A stretch of DNA of 64,000 bases from Scortum barcoo (taxonomy: Eukaryota; Chordata; Actinopteri; Centrarchiformes; Terapontidae), in the NCBI GenBank assembly GCA_023238725.1, contig CM041545.1:11935782-11999781 (forward strand). Reading direction: 5' to 3'. Made by a program: the position numbers and the translations under genes. Under the pieces are notes generated by a model. It ran no database searches and was not told the DNA's origin. It saw nothing but the letters and a program-made list of their open reading frames with translations. Below are positions 11,443 through 28,173 of the stretch, in pieces. The stretch's first letter is position 1. Each line of letters begins with the position of its first letter.

Positions 11443-13087
11443 TTAAAGGTGCAGTTGGCAGCATTGAGCAGAGTCCTCTCTCTGCCTGTAACATCTGAAC
11501 CAGTACAGCTTTAAGGCCCCTCCCCCACACAGGTGTAACGTGAACGCGCGCGCGACTGACAGGCCGGCCAGGTGAAAACACAAACAGAGGATACACAGGT
11601 AAGAAACATGAATTACACTCAGTTATAGAGATATAACAGGCTTTACACTGACTTTAGTCTGACTGAACGTTAGCTACACGTTTGGTGCTCAGTTCGTTAA
11701 ACAGTCGAACTTTGTGATAACGTGACGTAGAAGGCTGCTGGGCCACAACAAATACACCACTTTCCTGTTAAACTGTATTACTGAAATATCTTTGGACTGA
11801 ATTTAAACACGCTCTAACCTTCATTTGGAACAATTCAAACCAAAGGGTCAACACTACTGACATGAATGTCTCAAAAATAATGTCTTATAACTTATTAAAA
11901 ATTAATAACATTTCATAGAAATTAATAAGCTTTATTTTGCATAGGAATGACAGAAAAAGGTAAGTTACTGCAGATTAAAAATGCACATTTATGGTCCAAC
12001 ATAAACTTTGATTAGTGATGAAGACTCTTGATTCTTCAAAGTGCAATAACAAGCCTCTGTCAGACCTGAGGAGAGAATAAAGAAATGAATATGTGATCAG
12101 ACAGTTTCATTTATGAATGAAGACATCATTGGAGGTACACATTTGTTTTAAAATAATCCAAATTAAAATCCCTGAATATAATTAAACACGGAGTAAGAAA
12201 AATGAAATTGTTCATGAAAAATACTATTACATTACTGTTGTGAACACTGCTGATCAACAAACAAGCAGAAATAAATGTTTTCGACATGGAAAATCTACAG
12301 TAATATCTGTTCGGTAAAACTAATGAGCACACATGTATTTCTGAGTTTAGATGTTTGTTTGATAAGAGAAACTAATAAACAGAGAATTATAACAACTAAG
12401 CAAGTGAACCACTTCTGAGAACATTTAGCTGTGAGAGCACAGACACACATCGAGATCAGGACCAACATCAAACCGATATGACTGTCTGGAAACTTCACAA
12501 AGAGTTCAGGAAGCTAACATTAGCTCAGCTTAGACATCACAGTAACATGAGATTCACCACGGACTGTTTCTGTAACGCGTCTTATTTTGTGGTTAGTTTT
12601 TACAGGAATTCAAACAGAGATAATTACCTGTCCAGCAGAAATGTGTCTAACTCTCCATCAGTGTGAATCTTTCAGCTCTCTCTCCGGTGTTTACTCTCGT
12701 TTAATCTCCGGCTCGGTCAAATCACTTTTTCTTTAGCTTCTTTTCTTCTCTGCTCATCTTCTGTTTCTTCTCTCTCAGTATCAGCAGTAGTTGTCAGAGG
12801 AGGGAGGCTCACTTTTCTCTCTGCTGCTGCTCCTCATTGAGTAAACGCGTAAGGTCGTGACCCCAAGCACTGACCGGGACGCCACAGCGTGTTCACGAAC
12901 TGCGACACTCCTCCTGCTCTGATTGGTTGGTTTGACCCGGCGCGGTGGGTTTTAAAAAGGCGGGGCCGGAGGAGGCTGATTATTATCACAGATGATCTGT
13001 CTCATATTCTACTATCAGGACATGGTGGCAGTTTGAGTGAATATGACTAAAAGTAGTGTTTGAAATTGTTACCAACTGAACCTTTAA
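11443..13087. mobile_element. Non-autonomous DNA transposon with matched TIRs (1.6 kb)
   Basis: The left end TTAAAGGTGCAGTTGG (11443-11458) and the reverse complement of the right end, TTAAAGGTTCAGTTGG (13087-13072), match at 15 of 16 positions. TTAA sits at both extreme ends, compatible with a TTAA target duplication and a TIR starting AGGT. A TA duplication with a TIR starting AAGG is the alternative. The interior has no transposase frame. It is unlike its surroundings: both end-proximal regions are CpG-rich (about 11,515-11,580 and 12,835-12,970) while the middle (11,800-12,480) is AT-rich. The termini match my memory of a common fish repeat. The superfamily is not settled. Confidence 0.7.
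12921..12968 (+). promoter_or_regulatory. Promoter-like cluster: inverted CCAAT, TATA-like, GC box
   Basis: GATTGG (an inverted CCAAT box) at 12921-12926 is followed about 23 bp later by TTTTAAAA (about 12950-12957), which is TATA-like, and immediately by GGCGGGGCC (12959-12967), a GC-box-like core. The surrounding 130 bp is CpG-rich for this window. The order is what a vertebrate core promoter could look like, but there is no transcript or downstream open frame to support function. It lies within a repeat, so any activity would be carried by the transposon. Confidence 0.35.
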
Positions 13088-14741
13088 CTAGTGTTAAAAA
13101 GACAATATTTTTGCACTTCTATTATGTAAATTTCTTTACATCTTTCTATGTCTATATCAACTGTTTTCCATGTTTCTTTATTCCCATTTTATTTAACCAT
13201 TGTTCATGAAAAACAAAGAAGAGAAAAGTAATCACCTTGTAATGCAGTGTTCACTGGCCTGTAAAACAGAGGCTCAGAATATATCTAGTGCTGACGGTGA
13301 CAATATGCAGCTCAAATTAGGGAAGCCTTGTCAAGACTAGTCAAGTAGGGCATCTGTTTTAGCGCAGATTTCAGGGGTAATGATTATACTCTGATGATGC
13401 ACAGCTGTGGGCTATTATCATCCCACCAATGCAGAGAAATCCCTAAGCCAAAAGAGAGATACTGAAAAACGAGAATCATCAGAGGCATCCGCAGAGTGAA
13501 GACATTTAGGATTCATTTCATCATAAGATCACAAGCCATCATATGAATACGGCTCTACGGCAGAGAACATGGGGGGGTAACATCTGAGCGAGCTGCAGCC
13601 TGGCTGAGTGAGAGAGAGGAAAAGGCCTCAGAGAGCAGAGAAGAAAGGAAGAAAGGGAAAGGTGAGAGAACGAGAGAGAGGGTTGCCACCCGCTGATCGG
13701 ACAGTGGGGAAGTGGTCAGTGTAATCCGTTATTGACCTTTTCATTAAATTCCTCCTGCATCACCTCTCAGTGGTCTAAGAGTGATTTTGTCGATGGTTAT
13801 GAAAGGACTAAATGGCGGCAACATCAACCTGCTGAAAAAAATGGAGAGAGATTTTCCCTTAAAGACATGTTGTAAGTGTTCTATTTAACGATAGGGGGCT
13901 TTTAGTTTATTTTATAATTTTATTTATTTATTTATTTTTTTACAAAATTCTGTTAGCTTGACCTAAAGGTCAGAAATAATGAAAGGATATTTAAGTTCAA
14001 CACAATGCTCAGTAGTTGTAGCCGACCGAGAGTTTTTGGAAAGAAAAATTGAAATACATTTTTATGGACAATGTGGTTACTTACTTACTTGTGCTTACTG
14101 AGTAGACTAGTTTCAGTTCAGAATGAAGAATCATGGTTTCTTTCCCTGAGTTACTTTTCAACACAGTCTTACAAGTCTTACAGAATTGGTGATAGAAAAT
14201 GCTGATTATGCAAAAGGGATAGGAAGCTGTCTGCCAGCGCTATCATGCAAGTCTTTTACTTTCAGCTGCTCCATCTTGAAAGAAAGAGAAAGAATTTTTT
14301 TTTCCACCCCACGTCCTCTCAATGAGGATAGATGTTATCCATATTGGTTAAATTCGACCGTAATGCCACCCCACTTGATCATCTACACTAAAGGAACATT
14401 GACAGCTGTCAATTATGCCAGCAACTTTTTTAAAGCTTCCTGGACAGATAAGTCCTCTCCTCAAAAAAAAAAAAAAACTCAGCCTAGCATTTTTTTTTAT
14501 TAGTACATAAATCATCTTCATCTCGTACAAACTGTTTTTATATTCTGTCCTCTTCGTTTTCACTCCTTCACTGGAGATATCAAACTCTCGCTGCATCATA
14601 AATCATGTAGGAGTTGTATTCATATTGATAGATGATCGTGATTGGGGCTGGCAGTGCCTTCACCCAACTGTGCTGTAATAGCAAGTTATGATCAGTGCAG
14701 CCAGGGTGTTTCACTTATTTCACATGAACTTACTTGACATG
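13088..14741. other. Unassigned non-coding sequence with purine-rich tract
   Basis: I see no gene. A GA-rich tract lies at 13608-13682, a TTTA-rich tract at about 13918-13942, and a 15-base A run at about 14463-14477. Frames at 14186-14503 and 14348-14599 overlap on opposite strands and have no recognisable motif. Confidence 0.6.
13608..13682. repeat. Purine-rich (GA/GGAA) tract
   Basis: Nearly uninterrupted purines on the plus strand: GAGAGAGAGG, AGAAGAAAGGAAGAAAGGG and GAGAGAGAGGG, broken by a few pyrimidines. It is low-complexity sequence of the kind able to form triplex or support GAGA-factor binding, but nothing shows a function here. Confidence 0.8.
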
Positions 14742-15165
14742 TGTTACGCCAGCACAAGGCAGGTGGACCCAAATGCAGGACAAAGACAGGTTTAGGTTTT
14801 CAAAATAAACTTTTAATAAAGTTCTTACAAAAGCAGACTTGGATTCTTTGGCGTGGCTTGGCGATTGAAGGCTGGTGGCTCGATGAACGCCAAGTGATGA
14901 CACGCGATGAAGACAGGAACATGAACGCTTGGATAAGGTCAACGATCTGGCAACAAGACATAGGCAACACAGACTATATGTACACATGAGGTGATAGGGA
15001 ACAGGTGGAGCAGACAATCTCACAGGTGGGAAACACACAAGGACAGGAAGTAAAGGGACCTGGAACGAGAGGAGAGTTAGGGATTTCAAAACAACATGAC
15101 AAGCCAGAACAGGAAACAGAAACATGACTGACATGGAAACTTAACAGACATGACGAGACATCACA
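14742..15165 (-). mobile_element. Solo LTR (Ty3/gypsy-type) with 5-bp target duplication
   Basis: The 424-bp unit begins TGTTACGCC and ends CATCACA, so it has TG...CA termini on both strands. It is flanked on each side by the identical 5-mer ACATG (14737-14741 and 15166-15170), the target duplication expected of an integrase. No internal retroviral-type coding region lies on either side, which makes it a solo LTR left by LTR-LTR recombination. Minus orientation is inferred because that strand carries CTGCATTTGGGTCCACCTG near the end, which I associate with U5 of fish gypsy LTRs, and a TACATATAG TATA-like site upstream. The overlapping open frames on both strands (up to 134 codons) are chance. 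Confidence 0.75.
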
Positions 15166-20106
<4,941 letters not shown>

Positions 20107-23100
20107 CATATTTCGTGTGTATATATATTATATATGAGCCTCTAATTTGGGTGTGCGTGTGTGTTTCCCAGGTTATTTGTTAGTGAGAGTGGGAGAATGC
20201 ATTGTAAAGGTTATCTCTCATTTCCTGGTTTCATTATTTTGTATCGTGAAATAAGCTTATGGTTACATACAATAGATTGAACCCAGTATATCCCAACATC
20301 AGATAGAACCCTCTCAGACTGGAGACAAAATGTTTCCAGACCATTGTTCCTTGAATGAAGCAGAGTGTTATTTCGAGCATGCAGAGGGAAACAATGCTGG
20401 CTCTTCCATCAGGCTTCCCTCATATTGTTATTGTATTGCTTAGATTAAATAACTCACAGAGTCTCAGTTGGGGCTGCGCATACCCTTGAGAGAAGACAAA
20501 AGTCTGTCAGTGAGTGGCAGAGAGGACATAAACATGATATAATGAAAGGTTTTGATGTGCTGTCTTTTCTGTATGATTGTAAATTAGGCATAAATATGGA
20601 TGACCTGTTCTTCCCCTCTGATTAGTGTGAATGTTGCACTAAATGGCCATCTTGTAATTGTGTGTCCTCACTTAGTATTTTTAGTTTAATAGTTTAGCAG
20701 AGCTTCAGGAAAAGACCAGAGTTTGGTGTAAAAAAACTCCAAGCCAGGCAGACACATAATTCACCGGTCAACAGTAGTCTTTTTCCAGAGAAAGACCAAG
20801 CAAAAGAAGTGAGAGGTTGGAAAAGGGCAAAGACTTACAGAGGATTCGCACAAATTGTTAGCTTGGACTGGGTTGTCAGAGAGTTGTGTGAAGGGGGCTC
20901 TGGATGAAAGTATTAAGATCAGAACAGAGTTTTGTAATTGTATTTTCCCCAACACCCAGCAGCTACCACTGCAGGAGGCATTAAGCTGTGCTCAAAAAGC
21001 AGAGGGGAATGTTTCTTCAAAAGGATGTTGAGTCAATAGAGAATTTCTAATGACCACTCGATAGCCTGTTTCTGAATTTTGTTTTTGGGGCGTTTCTGCA
21101 GGAATTTATGGATTACAAATTGTATTATATTACAAATGTGGGCCATATTATTACACCCTCAGTATAATACTGCAGCCTTCAATATTTGCCTTTGTGCAAC
21201 TGCTCCTTTGTGACAAATACTGTACAGTATATGCACACATGCATAGCTCTGTTTTGCTTGATTTGGGGTAGCCACCATGGAAACAGTAGCAGCATCTGTT
21301 AGATCCTGTAATCCATCCAGATTTTAGCCCTGTGAGCATCTGCTGCAGCACACTCCAACTGGAGGAGAGGAAGAGAAGAGGAGGAGGAGGATGTGTAGGA
21401 TAGCACATGAAACAAGAAGAAGAAGAAGAAAAGGAATTGAATGATTCAAACGTATGGAGAGCAAAAACAAAAGATGATGAATAGCATGGTGGTTATTTTC
21501 ATCTCATGATTGATTCTACAATTCAAATATTTGCACAATGCATTCCAAGCTTACACAGTAAACCTGTTATGACTAAAAGTTTGCCATCCACAGCAATGCT
21601 CATTACTACGAGATGGCAGATGCAGAAAGTGGACCGATCCAGCGCACTTGTGTCTTCAAACACTGTGATGTGAGTCTGCGCCACACCAGCTGTCATGGTC
21701 ATTACAAGGTGGCGACAGTGCCAACCTCTTGGCCAGCGCGCAGCTGCCTTAGCAATGTGGATCTCTCAGATTAAGGCCGGGTCCAATCTGCTCTGATCTG
21801 TTCGAGGAAACAGATGATGATGATGAAGGGACAAACAACTAGAATCAGAGATAGCGCGACTAATCCAGACAGCCATCAGATCACACACCAAAAGTCATCA
21901 CAGGAAATTACTGCAAATGCCTTTAATGCGGAGATGAAGCAATGAGCAATGTGTTCTTGGTTAATTTCACACATCTTTGAGAGCGATTTGGGGGATGGAT
22001 AGCAATCATTACACCTGTTGTCAGAGAGGAAATGTGGAAGGTATTCATTCATCTTCAAGAAATCATTTTTACTGCCTCAGTTAAGTCCTTGTTAATCAGC
22101 AAATATGTTTAATAATGCCTCCTAAAATGTGTTTTTACCAAAAATGTACAGATGCATGTGTGAGGGTGAGCTTCTTCCTAGTGGGACAGTGACCAAAACA
22201 TTGTCATTTCCACACAAAACGCTCCTCCTTGAGAGTCTACAGAATACAAACAAGCAGTTGCACGGCATCAGTTACATCTGTGTTTTCATTCAGAAACAGC
22301 ATCAAATATCAGCTGGCTTGCCCCCCCTTTCCTTCCAAAAGTTGAAATGAAACATCCTGGACCATCCTATTTCTGTCACTGGCTACTGTTTTGCCAGAGA
22401 ACAGCACTATATCAACTTTCCTAGCAGCCTCATCACGCAGTTTTCCCTGAATAATGGCTTTGGCAGCAGGTAGAATTAGATCTCCACTGACAGCGTGGTG
22501 GTTTTTGTGTATGGGCAATCTGATATAGCTATAAAGGACACCTTCACTCACATGGGAAAGGCTGTTTTTTTTTGCTTAAATGCAGTTGGCTTCTCATCTG
22601 GCCCCTCCTTTGTCTTTGCAGCAGTGAGGCCTTATTTTTTACTTGTGTATGAAAAGCATGGTGTTGCCCTTGCTGGTTTTTTTTTCTTTTTTTTTTGCAG
22701 GTGAGATGGAATTGCAGCTAACTAAAAAATAAAAAACTAATATATCCATGTGTGTTATCTATCTGCAGCTATACAGACATATGTGTGTGTCTGCGTCATA
22801 GCTGTCAGTCAGTATGACCAACATGTCAGTAATAGGAGAATAATTAATCCTGCTTAATGTAAATGAAAATACAATTTTTAAAACTGAAAATAAGGTCTCC
22901 ATACAGATGGATGCCCAATGACAGATCTAATGGATGTGCACGCAGAGTCACCTTGACCAAAAATGATAAATATGAATTTCCCTCCTTTGGCTACTGGGAA
23001 GCTTGCATGTTTGCTTGCACTGAAGGGCATCAAAGGGGGGCACAGAGTGGAATACTAACAAGAGTTGGTGGTTGATACTGCATATATGAAATGAGTGAGT

Positions 23101-24721
23101 TGAGCAGAAATCAATCAAAGCTCAGCAAGCCTTGTATAGACAGTGGGCTCATCAATTTTAATACCGGTGGCTGAACAGTTGTCTGCTTTCACACCCTTAA
23201 TGCAGCAGATTCCAGAACAAATGAGGAGGGTTTAATCCTGCTCAGTAGTCCCAACACGGCCAATCGCTTCTGCCCACACCACTGACACCAGCCACATAGG
23301 ACACAGATGGCATCATGGTCGAATGTCATAAGACGCCATGGAATCGGCTGGGACTCGTGTAAGGAAAAAGTTCATTCCTGTGTGAGGCTCACTGGGATCA
23401 AGCATACCAACGCAAAAAGTGTAGGCAAGGGGCTAGAAGTGGATACAGCAAGGGACAAGCAACCAGACTTTGCCCACTCTTTACTTTATAAAGCAAAATC
23501 AGTGCGACGTGATCCTGCCACTGCGTGATCAAGCTCATAATGTTTAAGACATTCTTCTTAAAAAATAAAGTCACACTCACGTTACAGTAATGGAAACTAC
23601 TGTGGTTACATATTCAGGTTTCTGTTGTTGTGATATAATCTACAGTATATTGTTATCTGTAATTTAAGAACTCAAGATCGGTCCAGGTTAATTTTAGTAA
23701 AACCTAGAGCGCAATATCAAAACTGATCGGCTGTTGCAACCACAATACTTTCAAAGTAAAAAGGTTCTGATTGATCTTAAAATTTAAGAATAAAAATGTA
23801 TGACTAAGATAAACTTGCTGCATGTCAGTTATATTTCACAGGAAGGAGAGCAGAGCTGTGGGAGCTAATCCAACAAATATTGATCTTGAGGTGATCTCGA
23901 GCAACTATGGAGGCCCCATTAAAAATGCAGTAGCCTCTGTGAGTCGAGAGCAAATCAAATTATAATCAAGAGTGTCAAATGGCACTTCGGCTGACTGAAC
24001 AGCTCTCATTGCTGATGGCTTATTAAACTAATTTCATATAATATTTGTGTTTTGTGAATGATGGGGCACATAAGGTAGAATGTAATGTACAGTGTCTAAT
24101 ACTGGAGATGGGTTATAGCCATGGTTGAACAGACACAAGCACTCAGTATTTATTTGATATTAACTGTGGCCCAACTGCATTTCTAATTGGATCTTTTCAA
24201 TAATAATAAAGCAGCATTTGGTAGTAATAGGGTACAAAAGGAAAAACATAACATGCTTGAGTCACGTTGATTTAGGCATGAGATGCTCTTCAAGTGGATC
24301 AAGGGCAGTTAGTTAGGCTATCACTGATATCATTAATAGTATTATGTTTGTAACTGATGCATGGGAAGGACTAGAGCTTGTGAAATAATGACTTTCTCTA
24401 TACCTTTTTACTAAGGTTAAGTTATTTACAGTTATTTGTTAATTTATTAAATTACCATATAGGGTGTTTTGTTCAATCCCTCTTCACAGCCTATAATTTA
24501 ACCTTTAAACTGATGATGTTACATATGAAAGTGCAGCCAGGTGATACAGAAACAAGCACTTTTCCACCAGTGCTGTGACCCAAGATCAATCCCCTTTCTG
24601 ATCAAACACGTTTGGCAGCAATCGTGTCCTCATTGCAGCACCACTGACTCCTCCTGGTTGGTCGGGATGCCCATGGTGAGGTGGATCATTCAGCAACACG
24701 AGTGGGAGCTAAACCTTGAAA
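20107..24721. other. Unassigned non-coding sequence
   Basis: I see no gene. The stretch contains the purine tract at 21361-21433 and a T-rich run at 22677-22697. A moderately GC-rich stretch at about 21,610-21,790 is the sort of sequence that may be conserved, but this cannot be judged from one genome. Open frames such as 22495-22704 and 23307-23528 show no motif. Confidence 0.55.
21361..21433. repeat. GGA/GAA purine tract
   Basis: GGAGGAGAGGAAGAGAAGAG and GGAGGAGG are followed, after a short mixed spacer, by an (AGA)n run of about 20 bp at 21414-21433. Simple-sequence purine tract. Confidence 0.85.
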
Positions 24722-25150
24722 GGTAATCAGTACGTTTTAAAATAATCTCTAAAAACTGGTGAAGAGAGACTAAAACAGGATGCGTTCTTGTCTTGGAGTA
24801 CTTGTCAAAAGCTGCTGCGTTTTGTACCACCTGAAGGGTTGAGAAGGTTTTTTTTTATGGCTCAACCTTGAATATAAAGAATTACAATAATCTAAAGAGA
24901 TATACCAGCTTGGGTAACCTTCTCAAGATCAGGTCAAGAGAGAAAAGATCTGATTTTTGAGATGCTCCTCAGCTGATAAAAACACGATCAACGACTTTCC
25001 TTACTTGTTTTTCAAATGAAAGGTCACTGTCAAATATTACACCGGGATTTCTGACGGCAGGTTTGGCATTTGTGAACGGGGGATGTTTTTGTTTCCTGTC
25101 GAACCGAAAAGAATGATTTCAGGTTACTCCTCGTCCAAGCTGGAGAAGAT
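24722..25150 (-). pseudogene. LINE reverse transcriptase C-terminal remnant (antisense)
   Basis: Translating the minus strand in shifting frames gives motifs of the C-terminal part of a fish non-LTR reverse transcriptase. In order they are VRNPGVIFDSDLSFEKQV (about 25,060-25,005), then DYCNSLYSRLS (about 24,890), then LQVVQNAAA (about 24,830), then HPVLVSLHQF (about 24,775). The family arrangement GVIFD...SRLDYCN...LQ..QNAAAR...L.SLHWLP is followed exactly. At least three frame changes and an internal stop separate the motifs, so it cannot code. It is 5'-truncated, the usual fate of LINE copies. I place it in the L2/CR1-like group with limited confidence. Confidence 0.8.
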
Positions 25151-26031
25151 TTCGGGACTTTCTTTCTGACAGGCAAGATAATTACCGATGAAAATGTATT
25201 TCTTCACTGGTTTTTAATAGGACAGAAATTTGCGTGTGATCTTCAAGCTACATCAGCTGCTGCGTCCAGCCTGTCACTTCACCCTGAAATCACAGCATAG
25301 ACTATGTAAGGCCTGTGGTGATTGATATTCATGCTGCCTGTCTAATGTGGGCTAGTTTGGGCAAAATAATAACACATAACTACAGTAAGGCAATGTGATC
25401 AGATGTGTTTTTCCACATGAATTAATCCCATTCATGAACTAAATGTAAATGACTGTTCCATATCCTTTCAAATACACCTTGGGAATCCCCATCTGCCAAG
25501 CCCACTGATCAAGGCGCATCCATCCCACTCAGGAGACAGGTGAACTGTTGGAGAGCCGATCCTGCTGAGGGACCTTCTGTCTGCGCTGACAAGATCAGGA
25601 GAGAGCACGCTTGTGGATTTGTCATGATGAGTGGCCCTGTCAAATCAATCATACAGATACTTGTAGAACATTGTAACATCTGTGACAGAAATGACGCCAT
25701 TTCTTATTCAGAGTTTCGAGATTTACCCCACAGAGCAGTTTGCGTCTAAGTTAAGGGATTAAACCAATCGTAAGTAGGTTCATTAGGAATACAAATACTA
25801 AAATATTTAATAAAGACAGCGGGAGTTTTAACCTCTGGCAAACATGAAACTTAAACATGCAGGGTTTTAATCAACTAATCATAACTACTAAAATGGCATT
25901 TTCGTGTCATGTCATGGAATATATAGTCTGACGGCAGCAGTGTCAGCTCATCGAATCTAAATAACCACTGAAGTGCTGATGCGCGAATAACACTGACATT
26001 TCTTTTCTTAATCAGGTTTTTTTCTTGTGCC

Positions 26032-26052
26032 TGTGTGTGTGTGTGTGTGTGT
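26032..26052. repeat. (TG)n microsatellite, about 10 units
   Basis: Perfect TG run ending in TGTACGCAC. Confidence 0.95.
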
Positions 26053-26254
26053 ACGCACCTATGATTGTTTATATCCATGAGATGAGATGTGCCACTCTGG
26101 TTAACTGCACTAGAGATATAAAATTTAATTTTAAACATTCAGCAAATGCCAAGTTGAGTTAATTTGTTGACTTACTTACGTAGTACTTCATACTGCTATA
26201 CCATCTTGATGAATGTAAAAACACTGAACTCACAATGACTCCAATTATTTTACA

Positions 26255-26310
26255 TTATTATTTTATTATTTATTTATTTATTTTTTTACATTTATTATAT
26301 TTATATGGTT
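26255..26310. repeat. ATTT/TTA-rich simple-sequence tract
   Basis: TTATTATTTTATTATTTATT-like units run into a TTTTTTTACATTTATTATATTTAT tail. Low-complexity AT tract without a clean unit. Confidence 0.8.
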
Positions 26311-26639
26311 ACATTAATAGACAGCCTGAAAACTTCCATGAAACAGAAAGTAGCTATCTGTTTGGATGACTAAACAGATGGATAGCAAACTGGATGGGTG
26401 GATGGAGTAAATACCTTGATGAATGAAAGGTAACAGCTTAGTTTTTCATCAACAAGAGGTCTAAAGATCATGATGGGTTAACTACTCATCATCTTCTTTA
26501 TTTTAGGACATGTTTTTAATGTTAAGATGAAAGCTCCTCATTGCTTTGTAATAGCTCAGTAACAGAAGTACATGTTGCCTTCGTGTGTTGTAGCTAGTTG
26601 TAGGGAAGCAGTTCACAGTGTCACAGAGAGAATCCCGTA

Positions 26640-26975
26640 CAACATTAAAAACTGGTCCTAGATCAACAATAGCTGGCAGAATCAGGCTCCTTGCCCCTCC
26701 TCTGTCAAACCAGATTAATACCCTGCATCCAAATGTGCCGCGCTGCTACTCGGTCACACCTCCATCCATCACACGGCGGGGATTCTCCAGACAGGGTTCA
26801 CTATTTTACCCATCTGTCAATCAGCACCCACAGGCAGACAGCCCGGGCTCCTCCTGCCAAACCACACAACACCTGCCACCTCATTGCTTTGCCACAAAGG
26901 CCGGGCCTTCACCTGGCTCCGTGCCCCGCCGCTCACAGGACTATAAAGAATCGGGCATCAGGCATCTTGTGTGAG
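26640..26975. other. GC-richer island of unknown nature
   Basis: This stretch is visibly richer in G+C than its neighbours, with CCCGGGCTCC, GGCCGGGCC and CCCCGCCGC words, and ends near ACTATAAAGAATCGG, a TATA-like site. Two overlapping plus-strand frames (118 and 99 codons) run through it, but their translations are proline- and serine-rich without a recognisable domain, as expected from composition alone. It could be a conserved non-coding element, a promoter fragment or a decayed repeat. I cannot choose. Confidence 0.3.
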
Positions 26976-28153
26976 GGGGCCGACATGTAAGGTTACATTG
27001 TTGCATTTTTGGGGATTTGGTTTGTTGAGGATATCGCAGCTCAGTAACAAGTCAACAGCTTGTAAAAGAATCATTTGGACACACAAGCTCCTGTTTCGTT
27101 TGTTGCTAACCAGCGGGGGATCGGATCAAAACAAATCCTTTTTATGGCCTTTGTAGAATTAGCTAAGTGTGATGGATTGGTCAGTGCTATTTGCTGTAAT
27201 TTACCTCCTCTGGATTTCACACCAAGAAAAATGTAAGGAGGATGTCAGGAAATAGCTGTTAATGAAGAGCAAACAACTAGATGCTGAATAACTCTTAGGG
27301 AATGAAGCACTATAATCTATAAGTTACTAGAGAGCAGACTGCAGGATGTTAATGAACCAGTTCTTAGATACAGTGCATTTCGGCATATAACAAAATGCTT
27401 CACTTAACTCTTTTTTGCTGATAAATGACTGATAACAACTACACATATATGTGGGTATAATCACACCCAAGTGGTAACTAGTCAAAGTCCTGATTATGTT
27501 TAACTTTTTCTTCTGTAACCAATGAGGATACTGCATATTTTAATTATTATTTCTCGCTCCTCAGTTGTAAACATGCTTAGTGTCAATATGCAGCAACACA
27601 TCCTTTAAATGCCTGAAAGCATTGCATACATGCCGACACCACATTTCCTGTGTGAACCTTCCACACGTTACAAAAATACTTAATTAACGATGCATAAAGA
27701 AGGAAGATATGTAACTTAAGTCACCTCTCTCCTCCTTCAAGTTATCTGATTTCTCCAAGACAATAATCAACTATTTTCTACATGGAAGTACTTGCAAAGA
27801 TGCAAATGTTGCAGCCATTTAAGAAATTTAGAGACCTGCTCTTACTAACCATGTCATTAAACTGACAGCTTGACTGACAGGTGAAGTACCTATCTAATTT
27901 ATAGATTGGTGTCTCATTCTGTCTTTGTCACTCGTTTTCCTTCATTGCTCTTCTTCTGTTTACTTGTTGTTCATGTAAACAGTTGTTGTTTATCTGTCAT
28001 TACATCTGCTCCGCATTAGCGTTAGCGCATGTGTGGTAGAGTGGAGGCTGTGCAGAAGCAGCAATTGATGCTCTGTCAGATACTCTGTCCTGATTGGTGG
28101 TTTCGGGCATGGTGGATTCTTGTCAAATGGCCTCAGCAGCAGGTGGCAGGTGA

Positions 28154-28173
28154 TTTTTTTTTTTTTTTTTTTT
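28154..28173. repeat. Poly-T run (20 T)
   Basis: Twenty consecutive T. This may be the antisense tail of a retroposed sequence, but no body or flanking duplication was recognised. Confidence 0.9.

Noticed and set aside
14730..15134. 134-codon minus frame and overlapping frames on both strands
   Set aside because: They lie inside the solo LTR, which is non-coding. Open frames on opposite strands cannot both be real, and none has a motif.
26618..26990. Two overlapping plus frames of 118 and 99 codons
   Set aside because: They owe their length to the local GC-rich composition. The translations are low in conserved-domain character and overlap in different frames.
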